This document shows, piece after piece, positions 23,133 to 30,589 of a DNA stretch of 49,282 bases. Position 1 is the stretch's first letter; each line of letters opens with the position of its first letter. Source of the DNA: a virus. The position numbers were made by a program, and so were the translations under genes. The notes beneath the pieces were generated by a model. It was not told the DNA's origin, did no database searches, and saw only the letters and a program-made list of their open reading frames with translations. The stretch is taken from positions 1 to 49,282 of IMG/VR virus record IMGVR_UViG_3300032157_000016; one strand, given 5' to 3'.

Positions 23133-23984
23133 TTAAACCTCCACTTGGTAATCGGAATCTTCGTACTTAGCCCAACGTGGCTCCGGCAGCGAAAGAATGA
23201 AGTTGCCGCCATCCACGTCCCAATCATTCGTTGCGTATCGCATCGCCAAATCCCTCAGACCTTCACGAACCGACCGGCGACCGCGTTCCATGAACTCGTC
23301 GTTGAACTCGACTACGCGACAGGTATAGGGCGGAGTCTTTTCGACGGCGATGAAGTAGAACTCCGGTCGCTCGCCTAGCAACGCCTCAACTCCCATTTCG
23401 TAGAACGCCGCTTGCCGGTGATAGCCGTAGCGGTACGCATTCGCGGCGAACGCCGAAAGCTGGATCGATTGCGTCGTCTTCAGGTCCGCGACGACGTTCT
23501 TTTTAGAGTGCGGGTTGATCGTGCGAACGTCCATGCGGCAACGCAAATCGAACCCCGTCTCGTCGTCGTGCCACGTAATCGTTTCCTCACGCGACCCTTC
23601 CCACGAAAGAATGTCGGCGGCTGGCTTACGGCTGCGAACCGATTCGACCATCGCCATCACCTGCCGGTAGTCGTCGCGCTTAAGTTGAATCTTGTCGGCG
23701 TTCAAGCTAGACCACATTTTCCAGTTGCCGCCGCTTCGCTTGCCGTCGATGCTCAGCACTTCCGGCGGAATCTCCACAACCTTTTCGCCGCCCTCCATCA
23801 GCACGTCGTGCGCTGCCGAACCAATCGTGAACTCGTCACGACTATCCGGCGAATAAGTCTTGGCGATGAATTGGGCGTAGAATCGCGGCGGACTTTCGAG
23901 AAATACGCTCAGCATCGAATTGCTGATACGCTTCGTGTCCGCGTGGTATTCGTCGTTGCCAATTTTCAACGTCGTCGCGTTCAT
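23133..23984 (-). CDS. RecE/YqaJ-like PD-(D/E)XK exonuclease
   Basis: 283 aa; the ATG at 23984 forms an ATGA overlap with the upstream gene. Landmarks: GSAAHDVLMEGG (His59), Asp152 in RCRMDV, Asp167-x-Lys169 in VADLKTT, and the QxxxY element in HRQAAFY. Known family activity: 5' to 3' exonucleases that feed phage annealing recombination. The downstream partner is the annealing-type protein. Confidence 0.85.
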   Translation of the reverse strand: MNATTLKIGNDEYHADTKRISNSMLSVFLESPPRFYAQFIAKTYSPDSRDEFTIGSAAHDVLMEGGEKVVEIPPEVLSIDGKRSGGNWKMWSSLNADKIQLKRDDYRQVMAMVESVRSRKPAADILSWEGSREETITWHDDETGFDLRCRMDVRTINPHSKKNVVADLKTTQSIQLSAFAANAYRYGYHRQAAFYEMGVEALLGERPEFYFIAVEKTPPYTCRVVEFNDEFMERGRRSVREGLRDLAMRYATNDWDVDGGNFILSLPEPRWAKYEDSDYQVEV

Positions 23985-24238
23985 CGTTCTGTCCCCGCAA
24001 TCACTACCGCCACATCGCTGCCCGCTTCCCACCGCAACAACGGCATGAACCACGTAAAGCACTCGTTTGCATCCTCGTAAATCTCGATAACCTCCGCCTT
24101 CGGTCGCATCGCCCGCACGACCTCGACCGCCTGCTGCGGCGTCTCGGCGGCAACGAACTCGTGATGCTCGTCCACACGATGGCGGCAGTTGCACCAGTGG
24201 CAGCCGCCGGGGATTAGTGTTTTGGTGAAGTAGTCCAT
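23981..24238 (-). CDS. hypothetical small protein with Cys/His N-terminus
   Basis: 85 aa starting MDYFTKTLIPGGCHWCNCRHRV. The CHWCNC cluster and nearby His may bind zinc or another metal. GGAGG lies 8 nt upstream and decides the start. The rest is helix-strand with AEVIEIYEDANECFTW. No family recognised. Confidence 0.6.
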   Translation of the reverse strand: MDYFTKTLIPGGCHWCNCRHRVDEHHEFVAAETPQQAVEVVRAMRPKAEVIEIYEDANECFTWFMPLLRWEAGSDVAVVIAGTER

Positions 24239-24267
24239 TGGGGTTCCTCCGTTGAACGAATTGAATC

Positions 24268-25476
24268 CTAGAGATTCCATTCCGCTCGCCGGCGTTTCAT
24301 TAGGTCGAGATACTTTTCGTAAGCTCGCGAGCGATGCTGCGTGAAAGACAATCCCTTGCACCAGTAATCGTTGCGAAGAAGCGACTTGCAAACTCGCCGC
24401 CAACTAGGGACTTTGCGTGCTGCCTCTAGCTTCGGATCGGCTTCATCGGGAATCCCTTCGTCGTATCCGCGTTGCATCCACCAGCGACGAAAGACGGCGA
24501 CTTTGTTTCCGTAATGCTCGCGAGTTCGTGGCGGCATCGACGCAATCAAAAGTTTCGCGAAGCTTTCCCACGTATGCCCCTCCGGCTTGCTGATCGCGCG
24601 ATAGCCCGTCACGTTGCCGGTCTCTTGGACATACAACGCACCTCCGTTCGCGCCATTGACTCGTGCGACCACTCGCGCCCACGTATCCGGTTCGATCAAA
24701 TGAAACAGCCACAAGCCACGTCGCTGGTCGTCGCCGTAGGGCTGGCAGATTCGCATTTGATGAATCGTCAGCCCGGCTTTGTGCATCAATTCGTAAAGAC
24801 GATTCGACGGAGCCTCTTTGTTGCGTGCGTGCCACGTCCAAAGGTCTTGCGTTTTCCAATCGTAGAGCGGGTAGATGTTGTAGACGTTATCGACAACGAG
24901 CGTCGTCCACTGCTTGCCCTCGAATGGTTGCTTAGTCTTGCTGGCGATTGTCCGAAAGCGATTCAAGCTTTCGTCAGTTCGGATACCAACGAAGCACGCA
25001 CATGGCTTGCCTTCCGCATACCACTTACCGAACTCCGGCACGAACTCCTCGAACTCCATGCCGGGCCGAAAGAATGGAAAGAACCCCTTGTCGCTGATCG
25101 CTTGTTTCGGCAGCGGTCGAATCCATGCGGGGCGTTTTTCTTCATCCCAGCAAACCCAGTGCGTTTCGTAGACCGACACTGCGTTGCGAAGATGGATCGG
25201 CAGGCAAACCCAATAGGGTTCGCTGCAATCGTCATACGCATCGAAGCACGCTTGAACGTGTTCGATGGTGCATTTGTATTGACCCTCTAAGTCGATGAAC
25301 ATCATCCCGAACTTTCGGTTTCGCTTACGGGCTTCCTCTGCCACAAGATGCAACATGACCGTGGAGTCTTTGCCGCCAGAAAAACTGACGTAGACTTTCT
25401 CGAAACGATCGAACACGAAAGCGATCCGCTCGCGTGCCGCCGTTAGAACGTCAATCCCAACTGCTCGCTTTGGCAC
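24268..25476 (-). CDS. ibrA-like: IbrA-like PAPS-reductase-superfamily protein (DUF3440)
   Basis: 402 aa with the P-loop motif SFSGGKDST at 31-39 of the adenine-nucleotide alpha hydrolase fold. Downstream are IDLEGQYKCTIEHV, YWVCLPIHLRNAVS, WTTLVVDNVYNIYPLYDWKTQDLW and Cys-rich segments. A GTG start at 25476 was chosen because it gives the usual 7-residue lead to GIDVLTAARERI; an ATG at 25506 is possible. Known: IbrA belongs with IbrB as a two-gene module in E. coli and phages, of unsettled biochemistry. Here an IbrB-like gene sits nearby. Confidence 0.85.
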   Translation of the reverse strand: MPKRAVGIDVLTAARERIAFVFDRFEKVYVSFSGGKDSTVMLHLVAEEARKRNRKFGMMFIDLEGQYKCTIEHVQACFDAYDDCSEPYWVCLPIHLRNAVSVYETHWVCWDEEKRPAWIRPLPKQAISDKGFFPFFRPGMEFEEFVPEFGKWYAEGKPCACFVGIRTDESLNRFRTIASKTKQPFEGKQWTTLVVDNVYNIYPLYDWKTQDLWTWHARNKEAPSNRLYELMHKAGLTIHQMRICQPYGDDQRRGLWLFHLIEPDTWARVVARVNGANGGALYVQETGNVTGYRAISKPEGHTWESFAKLLIASMPPRTREHYGNKVAVFRRWWMQRGYDEGIPDEADPKLEAARKVPSWRRVCKSLLRNDYWCKGLSFTQHRSRAYEKYLDLMKRRRAEWNL

Positions 25477-25859
25477 AGTACGTCTCGCTTGTAGTCCCGT
25501 TCCCATTGCTTGATGACGCGCGTCGCTGCGGCGTTCGCCGCGTACTTCGTGTCGGTGTCGAGCGTGTTCCACGCCAGCCGTGTGCAACTCTCCGGGCAAC
25601 CGAAAACAAAGCAGCACGCGCTTTGACCGAGCCAGGCTCGGCGGTTAATTCCGAAGTTGCTTAAGTTCACAGCCGCCGCGATGGGCCACGCCGATACCGT
25701 CGCAAGCATTGCCGATCCTAGCGCCGCTTCGTCTGACAATAGTTCTCTCGCATGAGCCGCATACTTCGCCTCCTCATCGTCATCTTGCGGTGTGCGATAC
25801 ATGCCGTTGATCCAATCTTCCCACTTCCGATAGTGCTCAAAGACTTGCTGAATCGTCAT
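25443..25859 (-). CDS. hypothetical protein between IbrB-like and IbrA-like genes
   Basis: 138 aa starting MTIQQVFEHYRKWEDWIN, chosen for GGGGAGG 7 nt upstream. It has a Cys cluster SACCFVFGCPESC in the middle and a closing helix RVIKQWERDYKRDVL. The pattern is shared by phage proteins located beside IbrA/IbrB-type genes. It overlaps both neighbours, so the three genes form one translation unit. Confidence 0.65.
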   Translation of the reverse strand: MTIQQVFEHYRKWEDWINGMYRTPQDDDEEAKYAAHARELLSDEAALGSAMLATVSAWPIAAAVNLSNFGINRRAWLGQSACCFVFGCPESCTRLAWNTLDTDTKYAANAAATRVIKQWERDYKRDVLCQSEQLGLTF

Positions 25860-26670
25860 CGCCGACCTCCCCATCAAGCTCTAGGTTGTCTTCCTCGTTG
25901 ATGGCGTTCGGGTCGTCCGCTTCCCACGCTTCGCTGAACTCCCGATCGGCGAACATCTCCGCAAGCCCGGTGATCTGCGCAAGCCGCAACACTTCGTCGG
26001 GGTCCATGCCAAGCTCTTTGCCGATCTTGGCGTCCGACCAGTTGCGACGCTTTAACTCAATCACGATCTCGCTCATCGCGTCGATCTTGTGCTTGCCACG
26101 GGCGCGATTGTGCCGAATCGTTGCCGCGATCCGGTCGCCCCGATCTTCGCGTTGGTCCTGAATAACGACGACCGGCAAATAGGACTTCACCCGCTCACGA
26201 ACCGATTCACACTCTTTGCCGACTCGATTACGATGAAAGCCGTCGACTACCTCGAAAACGTCGTCGCGCTTCCACGAAACGATAGGTTGCGTGTACCCGT
26301 CCGCTTCGATGCTAAGTCGCAGCAATTCCATTTCGGGCGGTGCTACGCTGTTCGGGTTGTAGTCGTTCGATTGAACTTCATCGTTCGGAACCCACAACAC
26401 GCAATCGACAGGTTCGTTTGCGAATGGTCCAGCGGCGTGCAGCATCAGCTTGATTGCGTTCGACAATTCAACCTGTTGAGCCAGCGGCAGTGGTCGCAGT
26501 TCATCAATCAGTGGCTTGATCTGTTCGAGGTATTGCGTCATGTCTTTGGCGACTTCCGGCGCAGGGTCGAATATCGTCGCCTGCTTTGCCTTGCGTTTCT
26601 TCGCCATGTCGTGAACCTCCGGGGAGAATTCGATTCGTTTCGACACAGCTTTCATTTTAGTTGCAGTCAT
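25837..26670 (-). CDS. ibrB-like: IbrB-like ParB/Srx domain protein
   Basis: 277 aa. The ParB/sulfiredoxin-like core is visible: WVPNDEVQSNDYNPNSVAPP, SIEADGYTQPIVSW, then VVDGFHRNRVGKE (the GFHR motif, about 144-147). The helix-turn-helix-like WSDAKIGKELGMDPDEV and an acidic C-terminus follow. Known: ParB/Srx domains act as CTPases or nucleases, and in IbrB the pairing with IbrA is conserved. GGAAGA lies upstream of the ATG. Confidence 0.8.
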   Translation of the reverse strand: MTATKMKAVSKRIEFSPEVHDMAKKRKAKQATIFDPAPEVAKDMTQYLEQIKPLIDELRPLPLAQQVELSNAIKLMLHAAGPFANEPVDCVLWVPNDEVQSNDYNPNSVAPPEMELLRLSIEADGYTQPIVSWKRDDVFEVVDGFHRNRVGKECESVRERVKSYLPVVVIQDQREDRGDRIAATIRHNRARGKHKIDAMSEIVIELKRRNWSDAKIGKELGMDPDEVLRLAQITGLAEMFADREFSEAWEADDPNAINEEDNLELDGEVGDDDSASL

Positions 26671-26695
26671 CGTCGTCTTCCAAAAAGCCCTACGA

Positions 26696-26839
26696 TCAAT
26701 CCAATCGCTCCAACCGTCTCAGCCGTTCATCCAAAAAATCCCGCTCATCGAACCCAATCTCGTCATACTCGTCGTCGACGCTGTCGAGTTCCTCGTCGCG
26801 GTCGGACTGGCGCGCTTCGTCGTCGGTGAAGTCGATCAT
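26696..26839 (-). CDS. 47-aa acidic protein
   Basis: Starts MIDFTDDEARQSDRDEEL and ends RLRRLERLD; the Asp/Glu content is very high. Its ATG is 2 nt after the upstream stop. Acidic micro-proteins in phages often act as DNA mimics or inhibitors, but nothing here proves that. No clear ribosome site. Confidence 0.5.
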   Translation of the reverse strand: MIDFTDDEARQSDRDEELDSVDDEYDEIGFDERDFLDERLRRLERLD

Positions 26840-26841
26840 GG

Positions 26842-27120
26842 CTATTCGATCCCGCACGCTTTATCGATCATCATGTCGAGCGGAGAGCGTGGCTTAGATA
26901 GCAACTCTCTTGCGATCCGTCGCTTCTCTCGCTCCGCAAACCACTCGTCAAACTCTTCTTGCGACCGAAACTTCTTGGGGCAGCACGCACCCGATGGCGT
27001 GTCGCTTGTCCAAATCACTGCGAAGTAACGATCTGGCGCGTAGTTGTACGGAACCGTGCAATGACAGCCGAGCGTTGCCTTAATGTGGTCTCGCAGTTTT
27101 CGTGCGTCTTGAATCGTCAT
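26842..27120 (-). CDS. hypothetical early protein
   Basis: 92 aa starting MTIQDARKLRDHIKATLG, a form close to the MTIQ opening of the protein at 25443-25859. Contains YNYAPDRYFAVIW and the helix EEFDEWFAEREKR. No family recognised. Confidence 0.6.
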   Translation of the reverse strand: MTIQDARKLRDHIKATLGCHCTVPYNYAPDRYFAVIWTSDTPSGACCPKKFRSQEEFDEWFAEREKRRIARELLSKPRSPLDMMIDKACGIE

Positions 27121-27124
27121 CGTC

Positions 27125-27292
27125 TCAACTCGCCAGTTCGATGTTGCTCGGAATCTCAACTTCGATGTTCGTCGCCCCGCCGCGTTCCAATGCGTCCATC
27201 AACTCCTCAGCGTCCGCTTTCGTGTTGCGGTCCGACGACTTGCGGTCGCCGTCGATGTTGGTCCAGGAGACACGGAATGTGTCGGTGTTCAT
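27125..27292 (-). CDS. 55-aa protein
   Basis: Starts MNTDTFRVSWTNIDGDRK. It shows a strand-turn-helix pattern (FRVSWTNIDGD, AEELMDALERG) and ends IELAS. Its ATG forms an ATGA overlap with the previous stop, the main support. The function is unknown. Confidence 0.6.
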   Translation of the reverse strand: MNTDTFRVSWTNIDGDRKSSDRNTKADAEELMDALERGGATNIEVEIPSNIELAS

Positions 27293-27555
27293 ACCGTCCT
27301 CGCTTTCGCCGCTTTCTCGCGAAGTTTCTCGATAACCTGCTGGTACGATTGCTCGTGATGTCCTCGTTCGCCGAGATAGAACATCAGGGCTTTAGACAAC
27401 ATGCCCATTGCGACGGCGAAGGTTGTATCGCCACTGACGGCGAGCATGTCAGCAAATGCGTACAACAGCCTTGCGTCAGACTCCATCGTGTCTTGCATCC
27501 GCCGCAGGCGTTCCAGGTCGGCGAGGTCGTCAGTGAGGAAGTCGGGGGAGGACAT
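27289..27555 (-). CDS. hypothetical helical protein
   Basis: 88 aa starting MSSPDFLTDDLADLERL. All-helical with a central Met-rich segment (FAVAMGMLSKALMFYLG). GGAG lies 8 nt before the ATG. No family recognised. Confidence 0.65.
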   Translation of the reverse strand: MSSPDFLTDDLADLERLRRMQDTMESDARLLYAFADMLAVSGDTTFAVAMGMLSKALMFYLGERGHHEQSYQQVIEKLREKAAKARTV

Positions 27556-27558
27556 TGG

Positions 27559-27981
27559 TTAACTCCATGAACGATGTTTCTCGTGGATCGATTCAATGCC
27601 GTCGTACTCGTCGATTTCCCATTCGATGCCGTCCGGGATTTCAACCACCTTGAGTTTCGCAAACCTGTCGCTTGCCGCATTGCCAAGCTCTTCGACGGTT
27701 TGTACGACTAACGGATTCGCCCGCTGTTCGCGCTCCCACGTAGACCAATACCGACTGCCTATCAGTCGCCTCATCGCCGAATCAATCTCCGATTCGCTCC
27801 CGTCGAGATGGCTGTCAAAAATCACCATGCCCTCATTCTCTTCGTGCCGCTCATAAAGCCCGTTGTCGCCGCGACGTTCTTCTACGTACTTACGAATGGG
27901 TACGCCAAGCTGCCCAAGGCGTTCGTAGGCGGCATCGCTAAATCCGAATCCTCCGTAACAACTGTTGATGACGATCTTCAC
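27559..27981 (-). CDS. conserved phage protein of unknown function
   Basis: 140 aa from a GTG (AGGAG 8 nt upstream). N-terminal KIVINSCYGGFGFSDAA and C-terminal LKVVEIPDGIEWEIDEYDGIESI are hallmarks of a family frequent in tailed phages; the activity is unknown. Another typical element is the VVQTVEELG helix. Confidence 0.8.
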   Translation of the reverse strand: MKIVINSCYGGFGFSDAAYERLGQLGVPIRKYVEERRGDNGLYERHEENEGMVIFDSHLDGSESEIDSAMRRLIGSRYWSTWEREQRANPLVVQTVEELGNAASDRFAKLKVVEIPDGIEWEIDEYDGIESIHEKHRSWS

Positions 27982-28000
27982 TTGTTTAACTCCTAAGTTT

Positions 28001-28037
28001 CAAAACAACCCGGCTCATCATCCGATGATTCACCGGG
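28001..28037 (-). terminator. hairpin followed by a short T run
   Basis: On the minus strand CCCGG (28037-28033) and CCGGG (28013-28009) frame an inner ATCATC/GATGAT pair, followed by TTGTTTTG. Moderate terminator or attenuator between 28124 and 27981. The surrounding 28038-28123 contains no gene. Confidence 0.45.
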
Positions 28038-28123
28038 GCGGCATCGTGCCTCCGCCTTAATCCGTGTGGGCGGACTCCCTCACCTTTGTTCCTTCGTTCG
28101 CGAATCGATGTTGGGGGGTTGGG

Positions 28124-28864
28124 TTATGGGGTTGGCTGCCCGTATCCAATAAAGCGACCGCAGCGACCGCATACGAATCTGGTCCAGCCACGGCGGTCCT
28201 TGCCTTCTTCGACCTGAAGTTCAGTTGTTTGGTTTTGGCGACACGGGCAAAGCAATGTCTTGGCAAGCTGGTTGTCGTACACGTCACGAAGCGATCGCCA
28301 TTCCTCTTCTGCCATCCCGTATGGCGGCCAATCGCCGAGCAACGCCATTGCGGTCCTTGGCTCTTTCTCTTGCCGGACTCTATCTCGCACTCGCTTGGAG
28401 TTCTTAACGGCGATCGATTCACCATCACGAACCGACATATCGAGCGGCAATGCCTCCCATGTCGGTACGTCGTAAAACAACTCGCCCGACGCAACTTCTC
28501 GATTTGGAACTTCCTTGAGTCGTTGCTTGAATAAAGATTCCGGGAAGACGACGATGCCGGTTCGCAGGTCAGTTGCGAATGAAAACAGTAGCGTCCCTCT
28601 GCCGTACTTTCCTCTTCGTTCTGGCACGTGGACTGTGTTTCGAGGAAACTTGCCGGTAAGCCAGAAGCCCGACTCAGGAGAACGTCGCTCGACCTCGACC
28701 TTGAACTTCTCAAAGTCATTCTCGGCAACGCCATCGACACCAAACTTGCCGTCTTGATGATGGTGGTAGTCGTATCCATTTTCCCGCAGCCAAACTCGTA
28801 GTTCGCGTTCCGCTCGCGATGCCCACTCCGCCGTGGCTTCGCTGAACGGTTTTTGCTTTCCCAT
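28124..28864 (-). CDS. putative methyltransferase partner with C-terminal zinc ribbon
   Basis: 246 aa; the ATG overlaps the methyltransferase stop (TGATG). Residues 10-60 contain RELRVWLRENGYDY, GKFGVDGVAENDFEKFKVEVERRSP, an Asp-then-Glu-x-Glu pattern that might be a nuclease-like core. The C-terminus holds two Cys pairs (CPCRQ and CGRCGRFIGYG), a zinc ribbon. Coupling to the methyltransferase suggests a restriction-modification or DNA-recognition partner; no family is named and the nuclease idea is tentative. Confidence 0.55.
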   Translation of the reverse strand: MGKQKPFSEATAEWASRAERELRVWLRENGYDYHHHQDGKFGVDGVAENDFEKFKVEVERRSPESGFWLTGKFPRNTVHVPERRGKYGRGTLLFSFATDLRTGIVVFPESLFKQRLKEVPNREVASGELFYDVPTWEALPLDMSVRDGESIAVKNSKRVRDRVRQEKEPRTAMALLGDWPPYGMAEEEWRSLRDVYDNQLAKTLLCPCRQNQTTELQVEEGKDRRGWTRFVCGRCGRFIGYGQPTP

Positions 28865-29715
28865 CAACACAAAGTTCGCTGACCGGCTTTGCGCTCACTA
28901 ACGGTCAGCCCCATCATCCGTGTGGTTGCCAAATCGATTTGCGATTGGCGAATATCAACACCGATTCCATGTCTTCCCGAACGAACCGCTGCGGCAACCG
29001 TCGTCCCACTGCCGCTGAAGCAATCCAGTACGACGCCGCCAGGCGGGCAGAACGTGCGAACGTGAAACTCTGCGAGCCACTGAGGGAACGGCGCCTCGTT
29101 CTCGTGGGCGTCTTCCCAGCCGAGATGCCCTTTGCCGACAAGCCCGCTAATGACGTTGCCGGGATTCGTGATATCGGGGTCGTTGTAGACAACCGACTTT
29201 CGCTCACCGTCCTTGCCGCGATTCGTCGCCGTGCGAGGCGAATGGTATTTCGGCTTGCCTCCCATCGCCTTATTGTCTGCCCAAGGAAGTCGCCCGTTCT
29301 TGGTGGCACAGATGATTGGCTCCCAATCGTTTCGTAGCCAATCAGGTCCGCCGGTCCCCGGTATGCCGTGGCGATAGTAAACGCTCGGCTTGCGGAGTTT
29401 CGCCCCATTCAGGCGAAGCGAATTCATCAACAGGAACGGGGTCGCCGAATAAACGAAGTCGCTTGTAAATCCTTCGATGACCCAAGCGACTAGCCCCCGG
29501 CAAACCCGCAAGCATTCCATGAAGCGAACGGTTGCCCACTCGACCCAGGCATCGCCTTCGATGTCGAATTCCAGTTCTGCATAAAGCCGCTGCCCTTCGT
29601 AGGGCGGACTGGCGAAGACGAGATCGACCGAATCGTCTTCCAGCGGCAGCGATGCACAATCGCCACGCCAAAAGACGTACTGAGGCTCGGCGGATTTGCG
29701 GTCAATGCAGAGCAT
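28864..29715 (-). CDS. beta-class amino DNA methyltransferase
   Basis: 283 aa. Catalytic motif IV reads ASPPY (35-39), the SPPY form typical of N4-cytosine or N6-adenine beta-class enzymes. The AdoMet motif I, DCFSGSGTT (231-239), comes after it, the motif order of this class. The start ATG at 29715 lacks a good ribosome site; an in-frame TTG 27 nt upstream is also possible. Known activity: exocyclic amino methylation of DNA. It is first in the early leftward run, coupled to the gene at 28124. Confidence 0.85.
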   Translation of the reverse strand: MLCIDRKSAEPQYVFWRGDCASLPLEDDSVDLVFASPPYEGQRLYAELEFDIEGDAWVEWATVRFMECLRVCRGLVAWVIEGFTSDFVYSATPFLLMNSLRLNGAKLRKPSVYYRHGIPGTGGPDWLRNDWEPIICATKNGRLPWADNKAMGGKPKYHSPRTATNRGKDGERKSVVYNDPDITNPGNVISGLVGKGHLGWEDAHENEAPFPQWLAEFHVRTFCPPGGVVLDCFSGSGTTVAAAVRSGRHGIGVDIRQSQIDLATTRMMGLTVSERKAGQRTLC

Positions 29716-30004
29716 CGGGCGCAGCGTGAACCGGGGAACCAAGCACGACCGAAGTGAGCATCAATGCCCGTGGAATCAATTCCGGTCGTGCAAAAACCGT
29801 CCTGCAATGAAAGCAATCTGTTTGATGCACTCGGCCGGATTCGACACCGGCTGGCGGCAGCCACTCGGAGGGTCCAGTCCTCGCTGGCGATTGGGCAGAA
29901 CAAGCCGCCGGCTAATACCCAAAAACCTTCCCGTCCTTCCGGGATGCGAGTACACCAAACAGATTGCTAACACTGACCGAGCCGTCAGATTCGCCGAACT
30001 AGGC
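29716..30004. other. region without a convincing gene
   Basis: Two minus-strand reading frames of 60-90 codons exist here but have poor composition (Arg/Ser-rich) and no ribosome site. No clear promoter is visible within it. It lies between the terminator at 30005-30043 and the methyltransferase, so it may be a long untranslated leader of the early transcript. Confidence 0.5.
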
Positions 30005-30043
30005 AAAAAGAAAGCCCGTGATAACCGGGTGGTCATCACGGGC
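30005..30043 (-). terminator. terminator hairpin downstream of the repressor
   Basis: A 9-bp perfect stem, gcccgtgat (30014-30022) with atcacgggc (30035-30043), 12-nt loop, followed on the minus strand by TTTCTTTTT (30013-30005). It closes the repressor unit. It also begins almost exactly at the expected start of transcription from the promoter at 30048-30076. Confidence 0.8.
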
Positions 30044-30047
30044 GTCG

Positions 30048-30076
30048 AAGATAAAGTAAACTTTACGAACGGTCAA
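30048..30076 (-). promoter_or_regulatory. leftward promoter with operator (early)
   Basis: On the minus strand TTGACC (30076-30071), 17-nt spacer, TATCTT (30053-30048). The spacer carries taaagtaaactttacg (30052-30067), one mismatch from the site in the repressor promoter and placed at the same distance from -35 and -10. It would drive the early run from the methyltransferase onward. Confidence 0.7.
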
Positions 30077-30097
30077 CCCCCGTTCCTAAAGATTTTT

Positions 30098-30355
30098 TTA
30101 GCCAGCCGAGCGGCGGGGCTTTTTGTTGGGCGGAGAAAGCAACGTATCTACCGACACGTTAAGGGCTTCCGCAATGCGGCAAAGTAGCCCAGCACCGGGG
30201 ACGTGGACCCCGCGAATTACGTTAGAAATCGTCATTGCGTTCTCGCCGGTGGCGGTTGCGAGCTTGACTTGCGACCACCCGAGGCGTGCCAATTCAGCGC
30301 TGACGTTCGCCGCCACGTAGGCTTTCGTGTCGTCATCGGTAATCACGGTTGACAT
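30098..30355 (-). CDS. XRE-family repressor
   Basis: 85 aa starting MSTVITDDDTKAYVAANV. The helix-turn-helix is LGWSQVKLATATGENAMTISNVIRG (residues about 27-51); the rest is a short helical domain with IAEALNVSVDTLLSP. Known role of such small HTH proteins: phage repressors. The start is at the expected transcription start, 7 nt after the -10 box, so the mRNA is probably leaderless. A TTG start 36 nt upstream is possible but would begin inside the -35 box. Confidence 0.8.
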   Translation of the reverse strand: MSTVITDDDTKAYVAANVSAELARLGWSQVKLATATGENAMTISNVIRGVHVPGAGLLCRIAEALNVSVDTLLSPPNKKPRRSAG

Positions 30356-30362
30356 GCTCCGT

Positions 30363-30391
30363 AATCTAAAGGAAACTTTACGTTGTGTCAA
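30363..30391 (-). promoter_or_regulatory. repressor promoter with operator
   Basis: On the minus strand TTGACA (30391-30386), 17-nt spacer, TAGATT (30368-30363). The spacer carries taaaggaaactttacg (30367-30382), a near-perfect copy of the site at 30052-30067. Geometry is identical in both promoters. Confidence 0.7.
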
Positions 30392-30589
30392 ACATCCCCG
30401 GAGCGAAAACGCCGTTCAAAGTGGACTTTTCCCCAATGTCCACAAAGGCAGTGGAGGATAGCCCAAGGCAAGAACTAAAAACGCCTCTCGTGGCAACCGC
30501 TACGACCGGCGCAAACGGACACGGATTTAGCACGACGCCGACCCACCACGGAGGTATTTGTGAGTTAGATTCCCCACAAGGGGGCTGCA

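Noticed and set aside
29776-30039. Minus-strand frame of 87 codons between the terminator and the methyltransferase
   Set aside because: It starts inside the terminator hairpin, has no ribosome site and an Arg/Ser/Pro-rich product.
30410-30440. GTGGAC/GTCCAC inverted repeat between the repressor and integrase as an attachment core
   Set aside because: A 6-bp repeat is too short to separate from chance, and no second copy at a prophage end is available.
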